Below the pieces are notes generated by a model, which ran no database searches, was not told the DNA's origin, and worked only from the letters and a program-made list of their open reading frames with translations. Positions 1-10,300 of a DNA stretch of 64,000 nucleotides are shown here, in pieces. Origin of the DNA: DASQZK01 sp963732905 (GTDB taxonomy: Bacteria; Bacteroidota; Bacteroidia; Bacteroidales; GCA-2748055); assembly GCA_963732905.1 (NCBI GenBank), contig CAVTBM010000008.1, positions 682,001 through 746,000 of the forward strand, given 5' to 3'. A program made the position numbers and the translations under genes. Within the stretch, counting starts at the first letter, position 1, and each line of letters opens with the position of its first letter.

Positions 1-1
1 C

Positions 2-202
2 AGTCCCTTCAGACAGGGCAGGGTAAGTTATTTCAATTCATCGAAAGGGTATGGATTCATTAAGGATTCGGAAACAGAAGATACCGTGTTTGTGCATATC
101 AACAATGTAGTTGACGAAATAGCAGAGGGCGATGTCGTCAGCTATGAGGTGGTGAAAGGACAAAAAGGTCCGGCCGCAATAGATGTAAGACGTGTGAAAT
201 AG
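2..202 (+). CDS. Cold-shock domain protein, C-terminal part
   Basis: The reading frame is open from the window edge to a TAG at 200-202 and encodes about 66 residues of a cold-shock domain. The RNP1-like motif KGYGFI and the RNP2-like motif VFVHI are both present, followed by the usual GDVVSYEVVKGQKGPAA strand. Members of this family bind single-stranded RNA or DNA as an OB fold and act as RNA chaperones in the cytoplasm. The residues before the domain (SPFRQGRV) suggest the longer Bacteroidota type with an N-terminal extension rather than a 65-residue CspA, but the start lies outside the window, so length and start cannot be judged. Confidence 0.9.
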   Translation, partial: SPFRQGRVSYFNSSKGYGFIKDSETEDTVFVHINNVVDEIAEGDVVSYEVVKGQKGPAAIDVRRVK

Positions 203-639
203 GTCCGCAATTTTGCCTTCTCTATATGTAACCGGTAAGCCCGGGATTATCTATCTTTTACTAAATCACAATATTTGTTTTTCTGTTTGATCGCTGCCAA
301 CCGCATCGATAAAAGATCATTAAAATATTCTGCTACCGGCCTGATTTTGCCATGATAAATACGACAGGATCGCCCCGTTTGACATCCCCCACAAGTACAA
401 ATCCTCCTGAAAGTACAAGACATTAAACGCAGGATCTTCCTGGCACATTATTTTCAGATTCATAAATCCAGCATCAATTCAACGATTTGCGGGACAGACC
501 ACAGTTAATCCTGGCCTGTTGTATTATACCGGCCAAAACCCACCTACCCGGTAATTAAAAAACGTAAATAATTTCTTCCCGAAGCAACCGGTGACGGCAG
601 ACCTTTGTTTATATCATCGGTATCGACCCCAAATATACA
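203..639. other. Intergenic region, possible decayed coding fragment
   Basis: This 437-base gap holds no convincing gene. On the minus strand between about 434 and 247 two overlapping frames look faintly protein-like: one reads LSGGFVLVGDVKRGDPVVF, and another, ending in TAA at 249-247, reads PVAEYFNDLLSMRLAAIKQ. They could be the tail of a decayed gene split by a frameshift. I cannot assign a family and there is no start codon or ribosome binding site to support expression. No clear promoter or terminator was found. Confidence 0.25.
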
Positions 640-1173
640 ATGAACACTGAAAGAAAGCTTATCCTTTACATTGCAGTCAGTCTGGACGGCTATATTGCCG
701 GCCCTGGAGATGATCTTTCCTTTCTGTCAAGGGTTGATCAGGAAGGGGAAGATTACGGATATGAGGATTTTATGAGCACAGTTGATACGGTTATCATGGG
801 CAGGAGGACGTACGACTGGGTTATGACAAAGGTTTCCGTATTTCCCTATACTGATCTTGAATCTTATATTATCACGCATTCGGAGCAGCCTGCCGAAGGC
901 AACATGAATCACTACAATGGCTCACCAGGAATGCTTGTAAAGGAATTAAAGGCTAAACCGGGAAAAAACACTTTCCTTATCGGAGGAGCTGAGATTGTCC
1001 ATCAGCTGCTCATGGATAAACTGATCGATGAATTTTACATTGCCGTGATTCCCGTCCTGTTGGGTGATGGGATAAAACTTTTTAAAGACGGAAGGCCGGA
1101 ACAGAATTTGAAACTTAACGGTATAAGATCTTTTCCGGCAGGCCTGACAATGTCGCATTATGTTTTACCATGA
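640..1173 (+). CDS. Dihydrofolate reductase family protein (RibD C-terminal domain type)
   Basis: The 177-residue protein matches the small stand-alone DHFR/RibD-C family (YwjB/YyaP-like). It has the N-terminal strand and loop AVSLDGYIAG (residues 12-21), the nucleotide-binding segment TVIMGRRTYDW (50-60) and the second glycine motif FLIGGAEIV (112-120). These proteins bind NADPH and resemble the reductase of riboflavin synthesis and DHFR, but most stand-alone members have no proven substrate. The length is typical. The ATG at 640 is the only sensible start. It appears monocistronic: the next gene begins 110 bases downstream and belongs to a different family. Confidence 0.85.
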   Translation: MNTERKLILYIAVSLDGYIAGPGDDLSFLSRVDQEGEDYGYEDFMSTVDTVIMGRRTYDWVMTKVSVFPYTDLESYIITHSEQPAEGNMNHYNGSPGMLVKELKAKPGKNTFLIGGAEIVHQLLMDKLIDEFYIAVIPVLLGDGIKLFKDGRPEQNLKLNGIRSFPAGLTMSHYVLP

Positions 1174-1283
1174 AAGGGACCCTGGCCGTGCATCCATGAA
1201 CAAATTCTCTATTCAGGAGGTTATTAAAATACTCGGTTCTCATTTCTCAGAGAATTTTACATTCTTTTCATTAAGTCGGCAAA

Positions 1284-1862
1284 ATGATCATTCATTTTTT
1301 CAAATCACCGTCCGATCTCCGAAGCTGGTTTGAAAAGAACCATGAAAAATCGGATGAATTATGGGTAGGATATTATAAAAGGGCAACCGGTAAAGAAAGC
1401 CTGACCTGGAATGAATCTGTGGAGGAAGCCCTTTGCTTTGGCTGGATTGACGGTATCAGGATGTCAGTTGATGAAGCCAGCTACACCATCCGTTTTACCC
1501 GCCGCAAACTCAAAAGTACCTGGAGCCGTAAGAATATCTCTACGGCTGAAAAGCTGATCAGTGTTGGGAAAATGAAGCCCTCAGGCCTGGCCGCCTTTCA
1601 AAAAAGAAAGGAAGACAACTCCGGAATTTATTCCTTTGAGCAGGAAAAGATTGCCTTAAGCAGTGAATTTGAACATCTGCTGAAGGAAAACACCAATGCC
1701 TGGACCTTTTTTAGTTCACAGGCGGCATATTACCAAAGGACGGTGACTTATTGGATCATGAGCGCCAAACAGGAGAAAACCCGACTTAAAAGACTCCTCG
1801 AACTGATTGCCGATTCCGAAAATAAGCAGAAAATTAAACCTCTCCGAAGGACAAACAGCTAA
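1284..1862 (+). CDS. YdeI/OmpD-associated family protein
   Basis: The 192-residue protein has the family hallmarks: an N-terminal segment with SWFEKNHEKSDELWVGYYKR (residues 15-34), the central EALCFGWIDGIR motif (48-59) and the FTRRKLKSTWSRKNI segment (71-85). The basic C-terminus carries the OmdA region. Family members are linked by annotation to bacteriocin or antimicrobial-peptide tolerance, but the biochemical activity is not established. It is followed closely by a GNAT acetyltransferase that starts 7 bases after its stop, so the two may be co-transcribed. Nothing is unusual in length or composition. Confidence 0.82.
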   Translation: MIIHFFKSPSDLRSWFEKNHEKSDELWVGYYKRATGKESLTWNESVEEALCFGWIDGIRMSVDEASYTIRFTRRKLKSTWSRKNISTAEKLISVGKMKPSGLAAFQKRKEDNSGIYSFEQEKIALSSEFEHLLKENTNAWTFFSSQAAYYQRTVTYWIMSAKQEKTRLKRLLELIADSENKQKIKPLRRTNS

Positions 1863-1869
1863 CCTGAAA

Positions 1870-2361
1870 ATGGACACTTTACGTAACGTCTTAAAAGTGA
1901 AAATAAGAAAAGTAAGACCTGACGATTTGGTAGCCATTCTTCAACTTTTTCATGAAACCATAGAGCATGTCTGTGCTTCCGATTACCCTCCGGATCAGGT
2001 CAAGGCCTGGTCTGCTGCCGGTGAAGATCTTCCAAAATGGCGGCACCGTCTGGAAAATCATTACTTCCTGGTGGCCGAAACCGGTAATATCCTGGTGGGT
2101 TTTGGCTCAATTGATCGCAGCGGACATATTGATTTACTTTATGTTCACAAGGACTATCAGAAACAGGGGATTGCCGGCAGGATTTTATCCGGGCTGGAGA
2201 AAGAAGCCCAAAATCAGGGGAAGGAGAATCTTTCAGCAGAAGTGAGTATTACAGCCAGGCCATTTTTTGAGAAACGCGGTTACATTGTCCTTAAAGAACA
2301 ATTGGTCAGATTAAAAGGGGTTGAATTGATCAATTATATCATGCTAAAAAATCAGTCTTAA
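1870..2361 (+). CDS. GNAT family N-acetyltransferase
   Basis: The protein is a single GNAT domain. The acetyl-CoA pyrophosphate-binding motif is YVHKDYQKQGIAGRIL (about residues 91-106), containing the Q-x-x-G-x-A/G signature, preceded by the strand GHIDLLYV. The C-terminal RPFFEKRGYIVLKEQ is the typical last GNAT helix-strand. I chose the ATG at 1870 because the earlier ATG at 1807 lies inside the preceding gene and adds 21 unrelated residues. The substrate is unknown; relatives include PhnO- and YafP-like acetyltransferases. The gene ends 22 bases from the stop of the convergent GH74 gene. Confidence 0.85.
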   Translation: MDTLRNVLKVKIRKVRPDDLVAILQLFHETIEHVCASDYPPDQVKAWSAAGEDLPKWRHRLENHYFLVAETGNILVGFGSIDRSGHIDLLYVHKDYQKQGIAGRILSGLEKEAQNQGKENLSAEVSITARPFFEKRGYIVLKEQLVRLKGVELINYIMLKNQS

Positions 2362-2383
2362 TGATCAGGCTGTGGCCTTTAGT

Positions 2384-4678
2384 TTAATTTTCAGCCGGAT
2401 CGCCGTAAACTGCACCGCGTCCGTGCGTTCCGACATATACCCTGCCGTATTTTTTTGGATCCCCGGTGACATGCAAAATCAATCCCCACTGATGGTCATC
2501 GTCGTTGATCCTGGTCCAGGAAACGGCCCTGTCGTTGGAACGGAAGATACCACGCTGACCATTAATTGTCCCAACCAGATAAAGGGCGGGATAAGCTCTC
2601 CGTTTTACGGCTTTTCCAAAGCCAAAGGCATGTATCTCCTCCACATCAGGTAACCTGGTGAAAAGGCTGTCCCTGGTTGTTTTAAAATACAATCCGTCCC
2701 AGGCTGCGATCCATAATTCATTCTCCCTTTCCGGTGTGGCGTATATTCTGTCCTGCCCACCACGTGAATCTCCTCTGTCATGTAACTGTTCCGGACTGAG
2801 TTTTGGTAAACCGGACGGGAGGACTGCAAAATGATGACCACCGTCGGTACTGCTGTAATACAACCCTTCCCTGATATTCACCCCGTAAAACCGCTCAGAG
2901 TTCACCTTATCGGCAACAATGCGGGTATTTTCAGGTAATCCGGAAATCTCTTCCCAACTGGCGCCCCGGTCACAGGTGAGATAAGGTCTGCTTTGCTGAG
3001 GTGTCCATACCCAGCATTTGCCATTGGCAGAAACGGCGATATGCCCATGACTACTTTTTTCTGTCGGCATGGTTGGTGCAGGTTGCCATGTTTTGCCCAT
3101 GTCAGTGGAATATCCGATGTTATGCCGGTCTCTTCCACCGGATTCGACTCCTACCCTTACGAGTATGCCTGGATTGAGCTCAGCACAGGCAATGCCATCC
3201 GTATTGCCGAAATGGGGATTCTCAAAATTTCCTTCAGGAACCGGTCTGTCAAGGTCCCAATGAACGAATCCTCCATAGTCACCGATAGCGGTTATTAATG
3301 CAGGCCCCTCTGGAGGGCTCAAAAGCTCGAGGGGCACTGTTTCCTCGATGCCCGTGCTCATCACCGACCATACTGTCGGTTCACCCCGATCCATTGCGGT
3401 CAGGTTGAAGCATTCGTGACCACCATAACCGGTGGTGAAAAGTGCATGGTCAGGATTATGGGGATCGATCTCGCAGTCGAAGAGCCAGTGGATGCCCGTA
3501 TGTCTCACATAAGGGGCTTTAGAATAATCGTAGGTTCCGCCGCTGGCAAACACGCCCTTCCATGACGTTCCTCCATCTGTTGAACGGAAGATCTCCTCCC
3601 CTCCCAGCCCGCCCGGACGATAAAAGCTGCATGCCAGGATGGTATTTGGATTTTCCGGGTCAACAGCAACCGAGGCATAACCGAAAGCATGGGCAATATT
3701 TTCGGGATCGGGCTTATCCGGGGTAATATCAGTCCATTTTTCTGAATGTATATTGTATTTCCACACGGCGCCGTTCTTCATTCCCCATGGACCCGGATTG
3801 TCACCGTAAGAAATCACCATTATACCGTCACGCGACAATACTGCATGATTAGGCCGGTAGGTTTCAGGCTGGCCCGCCACCGGTTCCCAGCTTTCCCCGC
3901 CGTCTCTGCTCATGAAGAAGTTGTACCGATTCATCAAAGAAACGAAAGCATAAACATCCTGGCTACCCTCACCCCTGTTTCCGGAACCGGGATCACAAAG
4001 TACCACGACTACTCCGCTTCCAGCCATAGCAAACGACCAGTACCTTCTGAAGCGTTCATTTTTGATTGTATCGGGTGCCGTTTCACTGATATCAGGAAAA
4101 GAAACCAACTTAATCCAGGATACGGCACCGTCGGTACTTTTCCAGAGTCCGTCGTGACGTGTGCCAAGGTAAAGAATGTTCCCGTTATTGGGATCTACCG
4201 TCATCCGTTCTCCGTTTCCCCGGCCATTTTCATTCCCACCCATTTTGAAGGGCACTTTCGTCCGCCTGAAGCTGTTTCCCCGGTCATCAGAACGAAGAAT
4301 CTCCCCGTCGGGAGCCCTGTCATTCGTGTAGGTCCCACAGGCCATGAACAATTTATCCGGATCATTGGGATCCAGGGCTATGCTTTCAATACCCATGAGG
4401 TTTACATCCTTGTATGAAACCCAGTCCATAATAGGAACCCAGTCTTCATGAGCAGAATCTCTCCGGTAAGCTCCACCCATATCCGTGCGGGCATAGACCA
4501 GACCCTTTTCAACCGGGTGGTATACGAAACCATCCACAAAACCACCACCAACTATCCTGACACTTTTCCAGGTGTATTTTTGAGTTGAAACGAAACCGGT
4601 CTCGCCGGAAGTGCAACCTGCCAGCAGCAGAGTTACCACTGCCACAACCTGAACAAAAAGGAATGTCTTTTTAAGCAT
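2384..4678 (-). CDS. GH74-like xyloglucanase lipoprotein (BNR/seven-bladed propellers)
   Basis: The 764-residue protein begins with a lipoprotein signal ending LLLAGC (Cys22), so it is probably anchored in the outer membrane. The mature part starts with the GH74 signature IVGGGFVDGFVYHP and ARTDMGGAYR, followed by many BNR/Asp-box turns such as STDGGTSW, SRDGGESW and SDDRGNSF, which build the two propellers of this family. The two catalytic aspartates of GH74 map to Asp66 (in RTDMGG) and Asp467 (in AIGDYGGFVH). GH74 enzymes hydrolyse the glucan backbone of xyloglucan; some relatives act on other beta-glucans, so the exact substrate is inferred. It lies 267 bases downstream of the GH28 gene on the same strand and may be transcribed with it. 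Confidence 0.85.
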   Translation of the reverse strand: MLKKTFLFVQVVAVVTLLLAGCTSGETGFVSTQKYTWKSVRIVGGGFVDGFVYHPVEKGLVYARTDMGGAYRRDSAHEDWVPIMDWVSYKDVNLMGIESIALDPNDPDKLFMACGTYTNDRAPDGEILRSDDRGNSFRRTKVPFKMGGNENGRGNGERMTVDPNNGNILYLGTRHDGLWKSTDGAVSWIKLVSFPDISETAPDTIKNERFRRYWSFAMAGSGVVVVLCDPGSGNRGEGSQDVYAFVSLMNRYNFFMSRDGGESWEPVAGQPETYRPNHAVLSRDGIMVISYGDNPGPWGMKNGAVWKYNIHSEKWTDITPDKPDPENIAHAFGYASVAVDPENPNTILACSFYRPGGLGGEEIFRSTDGGTSWKGVFASGGTYDYSKAPYVRHTGIHWLFDCEIDPHNPDHALFTTGYGGHECFNLTAMDRGEPTVWSVMSTGIEETVPLELLSPPEGPALITAIGDYGGFVHWDLDRPVPEGNFENPHFGNTDGIACAELNPGILVRVGVESGGRDRHNIGYSTDMGKTWQPAPTMPTEKSSHGHIAVSANGKCWVWTPQQSRPYLTCDRGASWEEISGLPENTRIVADKVNSERFYGVNIREGLYYSSTDGGHHFAVLPSGLPKLSPEQLHDRGDSRGGQDRIYATPERENELWIAAWDGLYFKTTRDSLFTRLPDVEEIHAFGFGKAVKRRAYPALYLVGTINGQRGIFRSNDRAVSWTRINDDDHQWGLILHVTGDPKKYGRVYVGTHGRGAVYGDPAEN

Positions 4679-4945
4679 GATATAGTTTTAGCGTTTGAAT
4701 TGCTGCATCTATAAAAATAGGTAAATTAAATCAAATGTTCTATTGTGTGAGGACATACAACAGGGTCACGGCAGTGTCTTCTCATTAACTTGTGCCGGTT
4801 ACCCGGAGTATCAGGTTAGCCCTTATTTTTGTGATAACCGGGATATGCACTTCCCACAGACCGGCTTTACAATATGAGGAAGGATCATCCTCCTGAAAAC
4901 CGGGATATTCTGCGTAAATGCGCACATATTCTGTACCGACCGGGA

Positions 4946-6583
4946 TTATTCCATCTCCACTGCTTTTTTCAATATATTACTTTCAAAACCAACCCCGGTT
5001 TTTGCCTTTTTCAGCCGGTTATTCCGTAAGTCAATATCACTGCTTTTTTCACCACTGACCCTGATGAATGTGCCACATCCTGCCGTCGCCCGGGATTCCC
5101 CGATCACGCCGTCTGAAGCATTTTCCAGTGCTATAGCCGGATATCTGCTGTCTTTAAGTCCCTGACGACCGGAAAAGTCAAGAATTTCAAAACCGGACAC
5201 GTTTTCCAGGACCAGCGCACTCTGCCATTTAGCTTCAGGCTGGTCTTCCGACCAGCGAACTAACATGTTGCGGATTTTAAGGTCCCGGACATTTTTGATC
5301 TGCATGATGTCAGTGGCACGTTTGTCTTTTGCATCTTCGGCCTCCATAAAGATCTGAATGTCGCTTATCCAGATATTTTCAAGGGGTTGTTCAGGATGAC
5401 CCTCAATAATGCTTGTCCCCCTGGGATGAGCGATCACCGTGTCAATCACGATATCTTTAATCTTCCCGAGTTTTGAGGTTTTCTCCCTCTTCTTCAGAAC
5501 AAATTTACAAAGTTCACAGCTCCCCCACCAGTTCCAGTGTCTTCTGCGGGTGTCCAGTGTCAGGTTGCTGATGATTACATCGCTGACGGTTGCCCCGTCC
5601 TGCACATTTATACCAAAACCTTTGTTTGAATCGCGAATTGTGCAGTTGCTGAAGATAACATGGTGAATATCGGCATACGTTTCAGTTCCGATCATTAAAG
5701 GTGTGGAGGAAGAGGTCAGGACACAATTGGTAACCAAAATATTTTCAGTGGTACCGGCCGTCGTTTTGCCCCGCTGCAAGGGTGTTTTGAGAACGATAGA
5801 GTCATCGCCGGTAACAATCACCGAATCGGAAATGGTAACATTCTTCGATGAACAAATATCGATTCCGTCGGCATTCACACCCTTCTCAAGGTCGGAAAAA
5901 ATATATATTCCCTGTACAAAAACCCGGTCGCAATCATTCAGCCTGATATTCCAAAGTGGGGAATGGATCACCGAGATATCCCGGAGTAACACATTTGTGC
6001 AACCGTTCAGGACAAACATAAAGGTTTGCATACCGGTACGGTAGTACCTGCGCATATCTTCACCTGCTTTCCTTGCAATTTCGATTTCTTCGGAAATCTC
6101 AACGTCGGTATCATTCATTTCCGTGAACTCATACTGTGCCAGGCCATCCAGTATCCCTTTCCCAGTGACGGAGATTGTTGCAGCATTCTCGGCAAAAATC
6201 ATGGTGCGTGCACCCCTGCTGAAGTCGTTCCGGTCCTGGCTGAGGAAAAATGTGGCTCCTGCCCCCAGATTCAGGTTCACATGGTCTTTAAGCTGAATGG
6301 TCCCCACGGTATATTCGCCCGGCGGAACATATACTACGCCGCCACCCGAAATCGTACAGGCATCCACCGCAGATTGTATGGCTTTAGTAGCATTGTCATC
6401 ACGTTTCCCTGTAGCCCCAAAATCCTTTACGTTAAAAAGGTTGTCAGAATGACCGTCCCCTGATCCGTTCCCGCTACCAGCTGCCGACCCCAGTAGTCCG
6501 GCCCCAAAAAGGGCTGCACCGTTCTTTACCAGCGACCGCCGGTTTATCTTCCGGCCTGCAGGAGGAATTTTGTTCTGTTCCAT
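4946..6583 (-). CDS. GH28 polygalacturonase-family enzyme
   Basis: The 545-residue protein opens with a Tat-like leader (NRRSLVKNGAALFGAG, residues 14-29), so it is exported. The domain start NVKDFGATGKRDDNATKAIQ (51-70) is the shared N-terminal motif of GH28 and related right-handed beta-helix proteins. The catalytic region carries NADGIDI (237-243) and VTGDDSIVLK (257-266), equivalent to the GH28 NTD and DD motifs with Asp239, Asp260 and Asp261. The canonical GHG motif is replaced by GTET near residue 300, which suggests a subfamily with altered substrate, for example rhamnogalacturonan or another uronide. It is upstream of the GH74 gene on the same strand, consistent with plant cell wall breakdown. 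Confidence 0.87.
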   Translation of the reverse strand: MEQNKIPPAGRKINRRSLVKNGAALFGAGLLGSAAGSGNGSGDGHSDNLFNVKDFGATGKRDDNATKAIQSAVDACTISGGGVVYVPPGEYTVGTIQLKDHVNLNLGAGATFFLSQDRNDFSRGARTMIFAENAATISVTGKGILDGLAQYEFTEMNDTDVEISEEIEIARKAGEDMRRYYRTGMQTFMFVLNGCTNVLLRDISVIHSPLWNIRLNDCDRVFVQGIYIFSDLEKGVNADGIDICSSKNVTISDSVIVTGDDSIVLKTPLQRGKTTAGTTENILVTNCVLTSSSTPLMIGTETYADIHHVIFSNCTIRDSNKGFGINVQDGATVSDVIISNLTLDTRRRHWNWWGSCELCKFVLKKREKTSKLGKIKDIVIDTVIAHPRGTSIIEGHPEQPLENIWISDIQIFMEAEDAKDKRATDIMQIKNVRDLKIRNMLVRWSEDQPEAKWQSALVLENVSGFEILDFSGRQGLKDSRYPAIALENASDGVIGESRATAGCGTFIRVSGEKSSDIDLRNNRLKKAKTGVGFESNILKKAVEME

Positions 6584-6614
6584 GATTGTAGCATTTTCAT
6601 TATTAAATAATACA

Positions 6615-6667
6615 GATTATAGAGGTAGAATAGCTTGTCCCTCCCGTGCGTTAGAACCACACATGAT
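6615..6667. repeat. 53-bp dispersed repeat, copy A
   Basis: This segment is alignable without gaps to 19961-20013, with 45 of 53 positions identical by eye. The core is TAGAGGTAGAATAG followed by TTGTCCC and later AGAACCA and ACATGAT. It lies just upstream of the GH28 start and beside the prolyl-oligopeptidase remnant. The pattern (short conserved segment, unrelated flanks, adjacency to a broken gene) would fit an end of a decayed mobile element, but no transposase or terminal inverted repeat is visible, so its nature is unassigned. Confidence 0.6.
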
Positions 6668-6740
6668 TGATAATTATAGGCAGGGTTTAGCTCCGCTGAG
6701 CCAGCAGGCTCGGTTGTGTTGTCATCCATCATGTGGGTTT

Positions 6741-7091
6741 CATTTGAGATTTGTGATAAACTTAATAAAAAATACCGATGAATATGGCAACATACAAGAT
6801 CCAGACGACTTTAAAAATATCTTATCCTACAGTCCGCTTCATCAGGTTAAGGACGATGTCAACTACCCGGCCACCCTTATTATGACATCAGAGAATGACG
6901 ACAGGGTTCCCCCATTCCACTCTTATAAATTTGCGGCTAGACTGCAGAACCGGATAGCCCAGAATAATCCTGTTTTATTGAGGGTTGAGAAAGATGCCGG
7001 TCATATGGGGGCAGAAAGCAGTTATAAAGATATCATTAAAGAGGAAGCCGATATGTACGATTTTATTTTGTACTACCTGTTGGAGAAATAA
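6741..7091 (+). pseudogene. Prolyl oligopeptidase (S9A) C-terminal remnant
   Basis: The open frame downstream of about 6741 encodes the last 110 or so residues of a prolyl oligopeptidase: EYGNIQDPDDFKNILSYSPL, then YPATLIMTSENDDRVPPFHS and DAGHMG. These contain the catalytic Asp (in DDRV) and His (in AGHMG) of the S9A triad, but the nucleophile Ser in GGSNGG, the rest of the hydrolase fold and the whole propeller domain are missing. Family members are about 700 residues, so only the end survives. The open frame continues upstream to 6570, but that part shows no similarity and includes repeat copy A. It is best read as a relic left by a deletion or insertion event. Confidence 0.82.
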
Positions 7092-7194
7092 AGGAAGGTG
7101 AACCTTATTGATTAACGACTGCCAATGTAATGACGTGATTGTCATGAAAAACTTTCAGATGGTGTGAAGCCGGTCATCAACAAACCATATTAAT

Positions 7195-7232
7195 AAAGAA
7201 GAGACATGCCAGGTGACATGTCTCTTCTTCTT
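7195..7232. terminator. Bidirectional intrinsic terminator-like hairpin
   Basis: A 13-bp perfect stem (AAGAAGAGACATG pairing with CATGTCTCTTCTT) with an 8-base loop is followed by a T-rich tract on both strands. It sits between the plus-strand peptidase remnant and the minus-strand GH30 gene, as expected for a shared terminator of convergent units. Confidence 0.75.
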
Positions 7233-7305
7233 TATTTATTGCATATTCCCTGGAATGATCTGAAAGGTCGCAGCATTACTGCTTCGACCTTTTTGGGAAC
7301 GCAGA

Positions 7306-10300
7306 TTATTCAATCACAAACCTCAGGGTAAGTGATTCCTTAGAATTCTTCAGCATCAGAATGTACATCCCTTTTTCAATGCCTGTAACATCCAGTTTAT
7401 AAATCGAATGAACATTCTTCATGCTCTTATTCAGAACGATTCTTCCCGTCAGATCCGTAACCACCAATCTGTCGAACTGTTGTCCGTTCAGGTCGATATT
7501 CAGGACATCGGCAGCCGGATTAGGATAGATCCGGGTCTCCTTCTGGTACTTAGGAACACCGGTTTCGATGACAGAAATATTGAACTGGATTTCTGTGGTA
7601 GCTTCCGGCGTCCCATCGTCAGTTACGGTCAGAGTGATCCCGGCATCTCCGGTCATATCGGTTACCGGGGTATAGGAGAGTGTTGCCGTGGATTGACCCT
7701 GTGTATAGCTGATCTCCGGATCGGGAATCAGACCGGTGTTATCACTGGCAGCGGTGATGGTAAGATTCTGAACATGTCCAACGCCATCATCGATTCCGGT
7801 TAAGTTAATGGTTTGCAAACCTGAATTTTTATCGACGCTTACATCTTCAACCGCATCGATCCTCGGTGCCGGATTGGAAGTTACGGTGATCTTGAACTGT
7901 TCCGAATTTTCACCTACCGGTTCTCCATCGTCTGTCAAACCAATTGTTATAACAGCATTTCCCGTCATCCCTGAAGCCGGGGTAAAGGTAAGAGTTGCCG
8001 TCGATTCACCCTGAGTATAACTGATTACAGGATCGGGCACCAGGTCGGTATTGCTGCTGCTGGCAGTAATAGCGATATTCTGGGCGAAACCTTCTCCATC
8101 ATCAATGCCTGTTAAAGTAAGGACTTGCTCACCTGCATTGTTATCGACGGTCAGGTTAGCAACAGGATCAATGTTTGGAGCCGGGTTGCTGTTGTCAGCC
8201 ACAAGGGTGGTAATGCTTGAGGGCGGAAGAATAATAAGTCCGTCCGGTCCAACGCCTTCACCTTTTTCACAGTTCCTTGAGTTGGAAGTGGTGTAGGAAT
8301 CCCAATTTGAGGGCAATCCTTTGCCCTTGATCTCAATCGTTTGAGGCTGGTCGGTGTTGTTAAACAGGACGACCGAAAGGGTATCTGAGTTTGCACTTCT
8401 GAAAGCCAATGTGGGTACACCATCTGAATTGGCACCTACCCGGACGTAACCCGGACGTATAAATTTATAATACTGTTTGGATACGTAGTACCTTGATGAG
8501 GGCCGGTTGGACACAACCAGACCATATTCAGGACTTCCCTCAGAAACAGCAAAACTCCAGAATACCCAGGCGCTGGCACTGCCGCAATCCAAAGCATTAA
8601 AAATATTCCCGGCAAGAGTCATGGCTCCACTCCAGCTGTCGGGATGTCCCGATGTCTCAGTCATCCATGTTTTGTATACTCCCGGAGGTGTCTGTGCCCT
8701 GGAGTAAATACTCTGCCACTGGCTGCAACCGGCACCCCCTACGCTGGCGCCATCGGCGTCATAATTATGAATGGCCACAATATCGGCGTACTGGTAAGCG
8801 GTAGCATCATTCTTAACAGCGTCGATGTAATTATTGATACTTCCCTGGGCAGGCAATGCTTCAGCCCAGAATAACTTCACATCGAGTCCTTCGGCTACAA
8901 GCCTCGGACCCACCACATTAATAATGTCGCGGTATTCGTTCCAATCCACCTGGCATGAAGGATAAGGTTCGTTAAACTGTGGTTCATTCTGTAAACCAAT
9001 GGCATAGATATCTTTGCCGGTTTCGCGTTTCACGATCTTGCACAAGGCGACGACTTCTTCAGCATATTCTTCATAATATCTCGGCTCCAGCTTGTTGTCG
9101 GTGGCATAACCCTCGACGCCGTTTTCCCACTTGTTCTTTTTCATCCAGCCGGCCGGGCTCCAGAAGGTTACGATAAACTTATCGACAAAAGGAGCAAGCC
9201 TGCGCATATTTTCAAGAGAGAGCGCATTAGCATTATATGCATCGAGATCGGTAACGTACGGATCGCTGTTATCGTTTATCTCTTCAAATCCTCCCCCGAT
9301 AACCCCGAAACGGGCCATAGACATGCCAATGTCACTTGCAAGGGAAATGATCGTATCAGGGCTGGTATCCCCGGAACCCATGAAGGCGCCAAATCCGTCA
9401 ATAACCTGGTATTCGGTTGACATATCGATGGTGACTTCACTTGCCGTTATGCCGTCAATGTGAACCACGCTTACAGTAAACGTTTTTGAAACAGGATTTG
9501 AGCCCGCGGCAGAAGCGGTAACCGTAATTTTTGCAGTGCCCGTTCCCATGCCCGGAGTAAAAGTCAGTGTGGCATTTTTGCCGGTTACAGCACTTACCAC
9601 CGGATTAGGGACAAGGTCAGGGTTGTTGCTGCTGGCCGTTACGGTCACCGGGTTTGACCCGTCACCTCCGTCAGAAAGTCCGCTAAGGGTTACTGTCTGC
9701 ATGCCTGCTCCCTCGGAAATAGCAAAGTCAGGTATATTGTTCATCGTGACATCAGGGGTTACTGGAGCCCTGTGGGCTTTATCTCCTACCCTGAAATCGT
9801 CAAAGAAGAAACTGCCCTGGAACAGTGGTGAGGCTCCGCCCGGATCAAAATTAATCAGAAGGGCTTTGATTCTGGTCATATCAAGAGGTGTACCATCACT
9901 TTGCAACTGAAAACTTGGATCAGAATAATCGAAAAAATACTCCACATATTCTCCGGTTACCGTTTGCCGGATTGTCTTTGCCGTATTATAATGATCGTTG
10001 GCGTCCCACAGGAAGATCAGCATCTGAGTACCGGGATGATCCGTTTTCATGGTGATGCTTATGTAGGGACTCTTGGACAGATCGAGTTCTTCGGGTATGT
10101 TGAACCATAGTCCGGCCCATTTATTATTGGTCCTCGTTTTGTCGATCTGAATCTGCATTACGCCGTCGGCTTCGGTGCATTTATGAGTATTCTCACCCGG
10201 ATCGCCCCAGTCAGCCGGCCATTGGGGACCGAGAATCCCGTCGTTAAAGTCATCTTCCCAACCAGTGATAGGCTTTATCCTGACATCTATATCAAAAGTG

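Noticed and set aside
1807..1869. Longer start for the GNAT acetyltransferase
   Set aside because: It overlaps the YdeI-family gene and adds residues unlike the family.
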